Source: Whitmania pigra
Lineage: Eukaryota > Annelida > Clitellata > Hirudinida > Haemopidae
Direction: 5' to 3'
DNA length: 64,000 bases
NCBI GenBank assembly: GCA_021613335.1
Contig: JAJTWR010000078.1
Coordinates: 125,001-189,000 of the forward strand
Shown: positions 41,902-51,324 of the stretch, piece by piece
Layout: the number at the start of each line of letters is the position of its first letter
Numbering within the stretch: position 1 is the stretch's first letter
Notes under the pieces: generated by a model
What the model was told of the DNA's origin: nothing
The model's input: the letters and a program-made list of their open reading frames with translations, nothing else
Database searches by the model: none
Program-made: the position numbers and the translations under genes

Positions 41902-42822
41902 ATGCCCGGACCAAAGGGCAAGTCGGAGCGAAAACCAGCTGCTGAGTTTTTCGGATTGAGGTTATGTGAATGTTGTTTTAAGGAAAATGAGGAAAGTTTG
42001 AAGTCATTGGGTGTGTTGGACAAACAAGAGTTAACAGAAATGAACAAGGAAATTCAGGAATTAAAGACCATTCTGAAAAGGAACGAGGACATTATGGTGG
42101 CTTTAGAGGAGCAGAAGGGGGAGATTCGTGGGTTAAAGTCCAAGATTGATGATATGGCAAAGAACTCAAACAAAAAATGGGAAGAACAGCAACAGACTAC
42201 TAGTGTGCTAATAACAAAGATAGATGGTTTGACAAAGGACTCCCTCAAGAAATTGAATGAACACCAGCAGGCCACAAAGGAATGGTCTAGCCTGTTTAAA
42301 GACCAGGTAAATCTGCTGGTCACTGATGTTGGAGTAGTTCAAAAATCTGTTGTAGCTACAAAGAACACATTTGAGATAAATTCTGATAGACTAAATAGAA
42401 AGAATAATATGGTGGCTTATAATTTACCTGAAAATGAGTCAAAGTCAAAGGACAAGGATACAATCCTGAGAATTCTGAAAGAAATCACAGACAGAGATTT
42501 GGACAAGGACATAATTGATATCTTCAGAATGGGTAAAAGAGGAGATGAAACACAAAGACCAAGACCAATACTTGTAAAGTTTGAGGGTCAAAGCATCAAA
42601 AACCTGGTCTTAGAAAACAGTTATAAATTGAGGAAAAGTGAAGCATTCAGGAAGGTGATTCTAAATCATGACTTGACCAAAGAGGATAGAGAGATTTGCA
42701 AGAAGCTCCTTGATGAAAAAAAGAAAGACATTGGACTAAAAGATGATGTGAGCAAATGGGTGTTCAGAGTGAGAGGACACCCTGGTGATTTCCATGTGAC
42801 CTACAAGAAACAAAATTTGTAA
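41902..42822 (+). CDS. LINE ORF1 protein (coiled coil plus RNA-binding-like domain)
   Basis: 306 aa, intact. Residues about 35-150 form a long charged coiled coil with heptad-like Leu/Ile spacing (KEIQELKTILKRNED, KIDDMAKNSNKKW, then KIDGLTKDSLKKL). The second half has NNMVAYNLPENESKSKDKD, RMGKRGDETQRPRPILVKF, VILNHDLTKEDREICK and FRVRGHPGDFHV, the conserved C-terminal module of ORF1 proteins in LINEs with RRM-like folds. It is expected to trimerise and bind element RNA in a ribonucleoprotein. It starts with ATG CCC 128 bp into the element and ends 23 bp before ORF2. Confidence 0.88.
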   Translation: MPGPKGKSERKPAAEFFGLRLCECCFKENEESLKSLGVLDKQELTEMNKEIQELKTILKRNEDIMVALEEQKGEIRGLKSKIDDMAKNSNKKWEEQQQTTSVLITKIDGLTKDSLKKLNEHQQATKEWSSLFKDQVNLLVTDVGVVQKSVVATKNTFEINSDRLNRKNNMVAYNLPENESKSKDKDTILRILKEITDRDLDKDIIDIFRMGKRGDETQRPRPILVKFEGQSIKNLVLENSYKLRKSEAFRKVILNHDLTKEDREICKKLLDEKKKDIGLKDDVSKWVFRVRGHPGDFHVTYKKQNL

Positions 42823-42845
42823 AAGGGTCCAGATCAAGAAGTTTA

Positions 42846-45685
42846 ATGTTAAAGAGTTCCGTATCCAGAAATAGTGCTAGGACATGTAAATGGATGATGA
42901 CAAATATTCGAAGCTGCAAAAATAAGTTTACAGAGTTATTTATGTTTCTACTATCTGAAGATCCTGATATTTTCTGTTGTACGGAGACCTGGCTTAATAT
43001 AGATATTCCTAGCTCTATGTTTTGCCCTCCTTGGTACATGTCAGTTAGATGGGACAGAGGAACCAGAGGAGGGGGAGTGATGCTGTTGGTGAGGGACTGT
43101 CTCCACTATCGTTCAGTTGATATTCCCACCAGATTTAAACACATTGAATTGGTTTGCATCGACATTTTATGGGGTTGTATTACCTGGAGAGTGATTGCAT
43201 ACTACCGCAGTGGAGGCTTAGACATTAATGCCGAGAATTATGCAGTTGAAAGTATTGATTGTTTGCGTCATCTCTGCTCTGTTAAACATACAGTCTGTAT
43301 CATGGGGGACTTCAATTTGCCGTTTATGAACTGGTCTCAAAACATTGCTCCAAATAATAGCATTTACAATATGTTTCTGGGATTTTTTAATGACTTTGGA
43401 CTTCATCAATTTGTTACAACTCCAACAAGACATGAAAATTTGCTTGATTTAGTGATTTCAAACGACCCTCAGTTTATCACCAGAATAGAAACATTATGTC
43501 CAATTTCAAACAGTGATCACAACGTTATCAGCTTCAGACCAAATATTCCATCGGACTGGTTTTGCAATCAGGCAGTACCATCCACAACATACAACTTCAG
43601 GAAAGCCGATTATCTCATGCTCAATGAACATCTACAGGGGATAAACTGGAATTTGCTTTTTCAGTTCTGTCCCACAGTGGATGAATGTTGGCAGGAGTTT
43701 AGATACCAGGTGGGAGTTGCTTTTGAACTGTATGTCCCAAAATTCTCAGCTGCAGTATTCAAATATGGAGGGAAAAAATATCCCCTACATATTAACCAGC
43801 TTCTGCAGTCAAAATTGAGACTTTGGAGAATTTGGAAACAAGGTAACAACAATGATGACAAAACAAGATACAACAACATTGCTAAAACATGTAGCAAAGC
43901 CGTTGAGAAATACTATGCAGCTTTTGAATTAGAACTGCTCCATAGCAGGAACATCGGCAGACTGTATAACTATGTAGGTAGAAAGCTGCATGCACGAAGC
44001 AATATATCTGAGATAGCCCTCCCTGATGGTGTCTTGACGAGAGATCCTTTAAAAATTGCAAACACCTTCAATAATTATTTTACATCAGTTTTTACGATTG
44101 ATGACGGTGTAGCCCTCTATGTTCCTCCCTGTTCCAACACCAAATTAAACAGCATTGATTTCTCTCCAGAGAGCATACACAAAACTCTTCGCACACTGGA
44201 TCCATCATTTTCAGCAGGTCCCGATGGCATTCCCAATGTGTTCCTGAAAAGGTGTGCGTCATCGCTTGCTGTTCCATTGTCTCACATATTTGATACATCT
44301 TTTAAAGACAAAAAATTGCCCCAGGAATGGAAAGTAGCTCTGGTTACACCCATCCATAAAAAAGGACCCACCACGACACCAGAAAACTATAGACCAATCT
44401 CCATTACTTCAACAAGTTGCAGAGTGATGGAACGATTAATAAACAGGGCAATTATGCAACATCTAACCCATCACAAGTTGATAGATGTCAGTCAACATGG
44501 TTTTGTTCAGGCCCGATCCACAATTACAAATATGCTCGAGTGCACTCAGCAGTGGTCAGAGCAACTCCAAGCTAAGCTTACCACTGATATAATATACCTC
44601 GACTTTAGAAAGGCTTTTGATTCAGTTTCACATTCCAAACTTATCAATAAAATCTCAGCTTATGGTCTTGGAGACAGTATTAAAGGTGGCTTGGCAATTT
44701 TTTGGACTCGAGGACTCAAAAGGTTAAAATCAACGGCTCTGTGTCGGAGGAGGCTTTGGTCACCAGCGGTGTGCCCCAGGGTAGCGTACTTGGGCCAACC
44801 CTGTTTTTACTCTACAAAAATGACCTGCCTGGCCTGCTCGGGACTTCGAATGTTGTTTGCAAGCTTTTTGCTGACGATGTCAAACTGTACACTACGAACG
44901 GAGTCTCTCCAACTCAGCTACAATCTGCTCTTGACAAAGTGGCCCAGTGGAGTGACAAATGGCAACTACAACTTGCGCCTGACAAATGTCAAGTTTTCTC
45001 TGTAACAGGACGCAAACAGACAGGGGGATTCCATGAATACTCCATTGACGGGCATATCCTACAGCGTGTCGACAGGATCAGAGATCTAGGGATTATAATG
45101 GATCCTTACCTGAAGTTCGATTCACACATTGAAGCCATCACCAAAAGAGCCGCAACAATCTCCTGGATGATCCGAACCTCTTTTTCTTCCAAAGATCGAG
45201 ACATTTTAAAGCTCGCCTTTTGTACATATGTTAGACCAATACTCGAATATGCCTCCCCAGTCTGGAATCCACATCACAAATACTTAATTGACAAAATAGA
45301 AAATGTGCAAAGGCGGTTCACCAAATCAATTCCATCTGTGGCATCATATCCATACATGGAGAGACTAAGGTTGCTCAAGCTTCCAACCTTGGAAAGGCGG
45401 CGACTTCTGGCTGATTTAACACTTGGATTCAAAATATTACATGGCTTTACTAATACCTTTCTAATACAATCCTTCATTGCACAAAACTATACAGGAACAC
45501 GAGGACATTGTCTTAAACTTAAACAAAGTAATTATTCTATAGACATTGTTAAATTCTCCTTTTTCAATAGAATCGTAAAGCCATGGAACGCATTGCCAGG
45601 TAATGTCGTTAAATCAACCACGGCCTCCTGCTTCAACGCTGTAATACGGGACATTGACTTTAGCCACTACTTAAATTACATTTAA
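42846..45685 (+). pseudogene. LINE ORF2 (endonuclease and reverse transcriptase), one frameshift
   Basis: The first frame (42,846-44,700) has an APE endonuclease: NIRSCKNKF, CTETWL (catalytic Glu), MGDFNLPFMNW (catalytic Asp/Asn) and NSDHNVISF (catalytic Asp/His). The reverse transcriptase then begins with FSAGPDGIPNVFLK, VTPIHKKG, ENYRPIS and IIYLDFRKAFDSV. Near 44,681 one base is missing, and the reading continues in the frame starting DSRTQKVKING at 44,702. That frame has SGVPQGSVLGPTLFLLY, the catalytic FADDVKLYT (FADD in place of YADD) and a C-terminal thumb region to the stop at 45,685. All catalytic motifs survive; only the single deletion separates the two parts. Confidence 0.9.
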
Positions 45686-45832
45686 TCTATTGTATATGCT
45701 GCCCCTGTGTACATGCCGGTCGATGTCTTTTGTTTTCTCTTGCAATTGTGTTAGTGGTCCAATTGGGCCCTTCAATTGTGTCTAATAAATTTATTTAAAT
45801 TTAAAAAAAAAAAAAAAAAAAAGTTATAGATG

Positions 45833-46344
45833 ACCAAATTATTTTTTCTCAAGCTTCTATCAGCATTTGTATCCATAGTTTGTTTGGCATCACTAACTAC
45901 CTTCTGGACTCTCTTCATGTCATCTTTGATTTCAGCTGCAATTTCAATAAACAAGTCAGATCATCTTTTGTTTATTTCTTTTTCAACTGTGGTTGGAGCC
46001 TTTATGCTATCAACCCTCAAGTTCAGATCATCAAACTTGTCACTGATCCATTTTTTATCCTTTTCTGAGTCTGTAGTTTTGAACCTATCAAATTTCTGGT
46101 TGAGTTCCACAAATTCAACACGCATTTTATCTAATTTCAACTTCCATTCAGCAAGTTGTTCGTTAAGCTTGTCTTTTCTGTCTGTTCTTTCCTACAGGAT
46201 TTTCTTAACTTCTTTAATTTCTACTGTCATTTCGGAAACACTTTCTTCAATTTTACAGCAATTTAACAACTTCTTTAAAACTTCTGCATTATCTTTCTCG
46301 CATCTGTCACACAAGTGCAATCCCAACTTTGAACAATTCACAAA
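45833..46344 (-). pseudogene. LINE ORF1, 5' part (split by the plus-strand LINE)
   Basis: On the minus strand a Cys-rich start (LHLCDRCEKDNAEVLKKLL) is followed by a coiled coil (RTDRKDKLNEQLAEWKLKLD). It ends ADRSLRKNNLVIYN at the junction with the poly-A tail, where the 3' part at 41,773 resumes LPEDEKD. One in-frame stop and one frameshift are present. Confidence 0.88.
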
Positions 46345-46886
46345 CATTCACAAATTCTGTATTTTGAAATTCAGAAAACGTCCAACAATGACTGTAAAGT
46401 ACTGATTCACTTTCGAGAATTTTTCAAAGAGTTTGTTTAGCAGAACCATTAAAAGATGCCAATTAAAAGAATTAAGACATTTGCCAAACTAAGTCTACAA
46501 ATGCGATGTCTACATATTTTTAACAAACGCTTAAATATTAATTTTCAAAATCATTCTCTATTCTCGATGTTTAGCTGAAAAAAGTCAAGGTTATAATCGA
46601 ACCGAAAGATATAAAATTGGGTTGCTTAAATTTAGCCCAGGTTCAAGAATCACCCAATTTATATATTAAATTAGTGTTTATTTTATCCCAATTTTTTATT
46701 ATCCAAAATATCCTTTATATCATTCGCAAAATCTTATTTCATTAAAACACAATAAAACTTAGCAATAAAATTTGAATTTTAGTGGGATTTCATCGACAAA
46801 TGCCTTTGATGTTGTTTTGGAGTTATCGCTGCTGAGCATGAGGTCTCTTGCTACCCATGAAATACTTTTTATTGGGCTCTCCAAAG

Positions 46887-46965
46887 CTGATAATTATAAT
46901 GTTTTATTAACGTCCATATGTGGATGTTTAGGACGGAAAGCTGATAATTACAATAAGGCTCTATA
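46887..46965 (+). repeat. Copy-B-specific 80-bp insertion
   Basis: Copy A reads attgggctctatataaa without interruption. Copy B has an insertion flanked by near-identical aaagctgataatta motifs, with a core tgttttattaacgtcc and aggacgg. The ttattaacgtcc core recurs at about 50,154. Confidence 0.7.
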
Positions 46966-46988
46966 TAAATTGTTCCAAAACTCACTTA

Positions 46989-47111
46989 ATAGTGCACCCG
47001 CATGGCCTAACGGTTGCCTCTCACGATGGCAGCACGGATTCAAACCCTGCTACGGGGGCACCGTCCTAATTATTTAGCTATGCAACGAACGTTAATAAAA
47101 CATTCAAACTT
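46989..47111 (+). repeat. tRNA-derived SINE with target duplication
   Basis: A box TGGCCTAACGG and B box GGATTCAAACCC lie about 42 bp apart within a tRNA-like head. A tail tgcaacgaacgttaataaaa follows. It is flanked by tcactta on both sides (46,982-46,988 and 47,112-47,118). Copy A has the empty site. A functional tRNA is unlikely because the acceptor ends do not pair cleanly. Confidence 0.85.
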
Positions 47112-48892
47112 TCACTTACGTAATATAAATAAGGGTTTATGTGATTGCTCTTTTGTGCTAAATGATTGTGCAAATGATGATTCCTGTTCTGGTTACACAA
47201 AGTTTATTTATATTTATTCAAGACGAATCCATTCCTCCGGTGTCTCTTCATAAATTTTTTAAGAATTTCAAACAATCATGGATGTCTCCATTCCTACTAA
47301 AATCATGCCAAACAAAAAATAAACTTTACAGAACCTTCCTCAAACATCCCACAGATCTTAATAAACAAGCTTTTATTTTTTTCAGAAACAATTTCAAGAA
47401 AACCAAACTAGCCACAAAAAACTTCACTATGACAAACCTTTCCTCAAACACAAATCCAATATGCATAAAACTAGCCTCATACCATGTGAACTTAAGTCTG
47501 CCAAAGTGATTCCCCTATACAAATCTGGTGATGGAGATAATCTTAATAATTACAGACCAATATCTATTTTGCCTTATTTTTCCAAATTCATTGAAAAAAA
47601 TGGTACACAACAGATTTTATGATTACTTTGACAAATTTAATTTATTTCATGAATCTCAATTTGGTTTCAGAAAAAAATCACTCGACCTATATGCCTTTAT
47701 TATTACTTCAGTCTGTCGTTTATGAAGCTATCGATATTAGTGAAGTTGTTCTTGATGAGTTCCTTGATCTACAAAAGGCGTTTGATACTGTTAACCATCA
47801 GATATTACTACGTAAACTTGAGGCTTATGGTATTAGGGTTTATTGTTTTAAATTGGTTCCGAAATTATTTGTCTAATAGAGTACAAAGAGTTATATATAA
47901 TGATGTTTGTTCTTCTGATAATTTAATTAACTATGGTGTTCCTCAGGACTCCATTCTGGTTCCCCTTTTGTTTCTAATTTACATCAATGATTTTAAGTGT
48001 TCTTCAAGTTTAATTAATGTGTTACTATATGCAGATGATATAGTGGTGTACACATCTGGGAATAATGTAAATAATCTCATTGCTTTACTTAATAATGAAT
48101 TGAATCTTTTTAATATTTGGTTTACTAAAAAAACTGTCTAGCTCTTAATATACAAAAATGTAATTTCATTATTTTTCGTTCTTCTAGAAGGTAGCCCTTC
48201 AATAGCCCTTCTCTTTCCCTAAATGGTGTTTCTCTTGACAGAGTGTCATGTATTAGATATTTGGGGGTTTTTATTGATGAGCACTTATCTTGGCTCAAAT
48301 ATATCTCTTACGTTCAAAATCATGTTTCTAAGAACATTGGTGTAATTTCTAGAAATCGGCCATTTATTGTCACAAAAGTAGCTCTTCTGTTACATTTCTT
48401 TCTTATTTACACTCATCAAACTTACTGCAATATAATATGGGCATCTATTTATAACACACATTTACATCAATTGAATATATTGCAAAAACGGATTTTAAGA
48501 ATAATTTTCTTATTATCACCTTTGTCATCAATTACCTCTGCATTCTCTAACAATATTTTGTTAAATAGTTTGTTAAATATATCACAAATTTAGAAATTGC
48601 TCTTTTCATGTTTTCATATGATTTCAATTCTCTTCCCAAAATAGTTTTTTCATATCAAGCAATAACTACAACAATCCTTCATACCTTCTACGTAATGCAC
48701 GTAAATATAGTTTTTCTTTTTTCAAGTCCACTCTGAAATTATTCTCAATTCAATGTTGTGGCCCAAGACTATACTTCTCCATATCTTCATCTATCAAGTA
48801 TCAGCCCTTTCAAATTACTGTATTTACTATTCAAAATGTAAATTACAAACAATATTTATTGCTTGGATGTGTGTAGCTTATGATTTTGTATA

Positions 48893-50492
48893 CAGTCAGG
48901 ACGGAAACCATAAGGACACCCCATTATTTCGTAATAACTCGATAAAGAAAATTTGATTGTGGGGAAATTTTAATATGTTATGTATTTACATATTTGTGAT
49001 TATCTCTTAAATTTTCATCAAAATATGTTTGTGCATTAATTTTAAAATTCCAAAAACGTGATTTCGGGGCGTCCAATAACAATAAAAGACACTTACAAAA
49101 ATCAACGAAAAATGACTAAAAACTTTGTGAAAAAACAAGAAAAAAGTTTATTAATATGAAACAATGTTTTCTTTATTTTTAATAACTTTAAAACATCTTT
49201 TGTCTATTGATTTTATTAGAGTTTTTACGAATTTTCTATCCAGTTTTTTCCAGGCACTCCTAATGGCGTTTTCCAGGTCAGATTTTGAGTGAAACTGCCT
49301 TCCATTGTGGTAAACAAGTCTTGACATTTTCTGTAAGATTTAAGTCCGTGAAACAAGCTGGCCAACTCAACTTTCAAATTTCTCCTCTGGAAAAATGTCT
49401 TTGTCAACTTGGAAGTGTGGATCGGGGCATTATCTTGCTGGAAAATAAAATTTTCTCCGAAATAAACTCCCCCAAAAGGTAACAGATGATCTCCTAAAAC
49501 TTTTATGTAAACCACCAAAGACGGTTTCCCATCCAGAAAGGCTAATTCAGTCAATCCTTCACTGAAAATTCCTCCCCAAATCATCATCAATCCTGCTCCA
49601 TGATTTTGACTAAAAATGTTTCTTTTTCTAATCTGAGGTCATGCCAATAGAACTGATGACCATCAGGTCCATCCAGGTTAAATTTTTTCTCATAATATTG
49701 CCCCAACCATCTCTGTTGGAGAGCATGGTTTTGGCCCATTCCAATTTTGCCAACTTGTGATGGTTTTTAAGAGCTGAGATTTTTAATCTTTTTCATATGA
49801 TAAAATACCACTAGATCTCAAATAACTTAACACTGCACTTTTACAAATTCTTAAATCAAGTTCATTTCTAATTTGATTTGCCGAAAATTTACCCGAAGAA
49901 GCCTTTCTCACCAGGAGTCTCTGCTGACAAATCGTCAGTTTTTTGTATTCCATGATCATTTTTTGCACCATATTTCTCAGGATCCTTTACGTAGTTCCAG
50001 ATGACTGTCTTGGATCACTTAAGCTTATTGGCAATTTCCCTGATCGAATAATTTGCTTGTCTGAAGGCCTCAATCTGTCCGTTCTTCTTGTCAGACAACA
50101 TTTTTCCTCTAGCCATTTATAAAATAGTAATTTTCTAAGGTTGGTTGGTTGGTTATTTATTAACGTCCATTTTAATTTTCTAAACTTCACATCAATTTTT
50201 AACTCTTTTTGGGTTTATATATCGATAATATTTGCATAAAGTGCATTTTGGTTGCATAACTATGACAAATTTCAAGTTTTATTGGAAATACGTAAGAATG
50301 TCCTTAACGTTTTCAAACGGCCAAAAAATGCTATTAAACATATTTTACAAGATCTACTCGTTAAATTTCTTTGAAATTTTGCAAGAAGTTTTGACTACCA
50401 TAAAGAATTATTATATAACAAATTGAGTAATATTGAACCTATATTTAACGAGTTATCACAAAAATATATGGTGTCCTTAAGGTTTCGGACTG
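48893..50492 (-). mobile_element. Full-length Tc1-like transposon, 1,600 bp
   Basis: The left end cagtcaggacggaaaccata and the right end (complement) cagtccgaaaccttaaggac are imperfect inverted repeats of about 25-28 bp, both including aaggacacc. TA dinucleotides flank both ends (48,891-48,892 and 50,493-50,494). It was inserted into the 3' region of the older LINE. The transposase is on the minus strand and is decayed. Confidence 0.92.
49210..50116 (-). pseudogene. Tc1-like transposase, frameshifted
   Basis: Starts ATG 50,116 (MARGKMLSDKKNGQIEAFRQ, with ANYSIREIANKL), the paired-type helix-turn-helix. Fragments then read QRLLVRKASSGKFSANQIRN, KKFNLDGPDGHQFYWHDLR, MMIWGGIFSEGL and FIFQQDNAPIH (second catalytic Asp). 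The first catalytic Asp of the TDEKKF block is replaced (YYEKKF). The third acidic region is in another frame (DLNLTEN). Several frameshifts and stops make it inactive. Confidence 0.9.
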
Positions 50493-50655
50493 TATAACTA
50501 CTTTCAGGGTCAGTCCGACAGCGGAAGCGTGTGCTTCCTTAAGGCTGGCCTTTTGGGTTTATTTGAATTTATTCCCTTTCGCTTTTTGATTTTTTCTATA
50601 TATATAACGGCTTGCTTGTTTGATCCAATAAACCTCTTCCAACTGAAAAAAAGGC

Positions 50656-50909
50656 TTTTAAAGATTTGAATTTGTCAATTTCAGAGATTTCTAGAAGCTT
50701 AATCGATCCAGAAAGGTTTTACGACTTCATTTCTAATTTAGAAAAAATGGATTCTGAGAGAATTATTGATATTTTTCTGGAATCATGCTTTATTTTATGT
50801 GATATCTTACAAGGACTTTTGAATTTTTAGCAAAAAGTATTCAAATGCAAGAATGTGCTGCAGATTTTGAAATTAGTGTCCCTCTACAAACTTAAAAAAC
50901 TGAAACAAC
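50656..50909 (+). pseudogene. BTB/BACK pseudogene fragment, copy B
   Basis: Nearly identical to 26,500-26,766. It reads DPERFYDFISNLEKMDSERI, IDIFLESC, a stop, then KNVLQILKLVSLYKLKKL. Its presence in both duplication copies shows the relic predates the duplication. Confidence 0.75.
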
Positions 50910-51053
50910 GTGCAGGTTGGCCGAATGGGTGACATCATACGACAATAAGGTGTTGTGTTGCAGCCTGCAATGCCACGAGCGCCCTTGGGAAGAAGAAGCG
51001 CTGTATGAATGGTTACAAGAAGCGCCTCTCCATAAGGCGCTAAATAAATTAAG
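50910..51053 (+). repeat. tRNA-derived SINE copy
   Basis: gcaggttggccgaatgggtg (A box) then gcgcccttgggaagaagaag and aaggcgctaaataaatt, in the same order as the copies at 21,277 and 22,724. The B box region is deleted. Confidence 0.8.
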
Positions 51054-51257
51054 TACAATTATAATTACACGAAAAGACACTGCTGTCTAGCCCAAAGAAG
51101 TTATTTATTTTAAACGCTCTTAAAATCTTTCCTGCATGTTCACAATTTGAATATTGAGAGTAGCCTCAGTATTGAAAGTTTGTGCCTTTCTCTTTACCTT
51201 TAAGTGCTTTAAAATTGTAAATGCAAAGAAATTCCATAAGTTTTGGGATGCATCAAT

Positions 51258-51263
51258 TTTATT
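51258..51263 (-). promoter_or_regulatory. AATAAA polyadenylation signal, repeat gene B
   Basis: AATAAA on the minus strand about 62 bp past the stop, matching copy A in position. Confidence 0.6.
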
Positions 51264-51324
51264 ACATCAAATCAAAATAACCCAAACAAGCCCAAAATAT
51301 TTCGTTCAAGACACAAATTGAAGT

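Larger units (their letters stand above)
41774..45832 (+). mobile_element. Nearly full-length APE-type LINE (CR1/Jockey group)
   Basis: 5' UTR of about 130 bp, ORF1, a 23-bp spacer, ORF2 with endonuclease and reverse transcriptase, a 3' UTR (ccggtcgatgtcttttg, gtggtccaattgggccc) and a poly-A tail at about 45,812-45,832. It sits inside another LINE ORF1 in the opposite orientation. The flanks share gtt (aagtt if A-tail bases are counted) as a short target duplication. One frameshift in ORF2 is the only major lesion seen. Confidence 0.92.
47119..50655 (+). mobile_element. Degenerate LINE (CR1/L2/Jockey-like), interrupted by Tc1
   Basis: Frames on the plus strand preserve reverse-transcriptase motifs in order: AKVIPLYKSGDGDNLNNYRP, FSKFIEKMVHNRFYDYFDKF, SQFGFRKK, LDLQKAFDTVNHQILLRKL, YGVPQDSILVPLLFLIYIND, YADDIVVYTSG and CIRYLGVFIDEHLSW. 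At least four frameshifts and an internal deletion are present. The 3' part resumes after the Tc1 at 50,493 and ends in aataaacctcttccaactga and a short A-run. It is a different family from the LINE at 41,774. Confidence 0.88.

Noticed and set aside
46989..47061. Functional tRNA gene
   Set aside because: A and B boxes are good, but the acceptor stem does not pair cleanly. The sequence has a SINE tail and target duplications, so it is a SINE.
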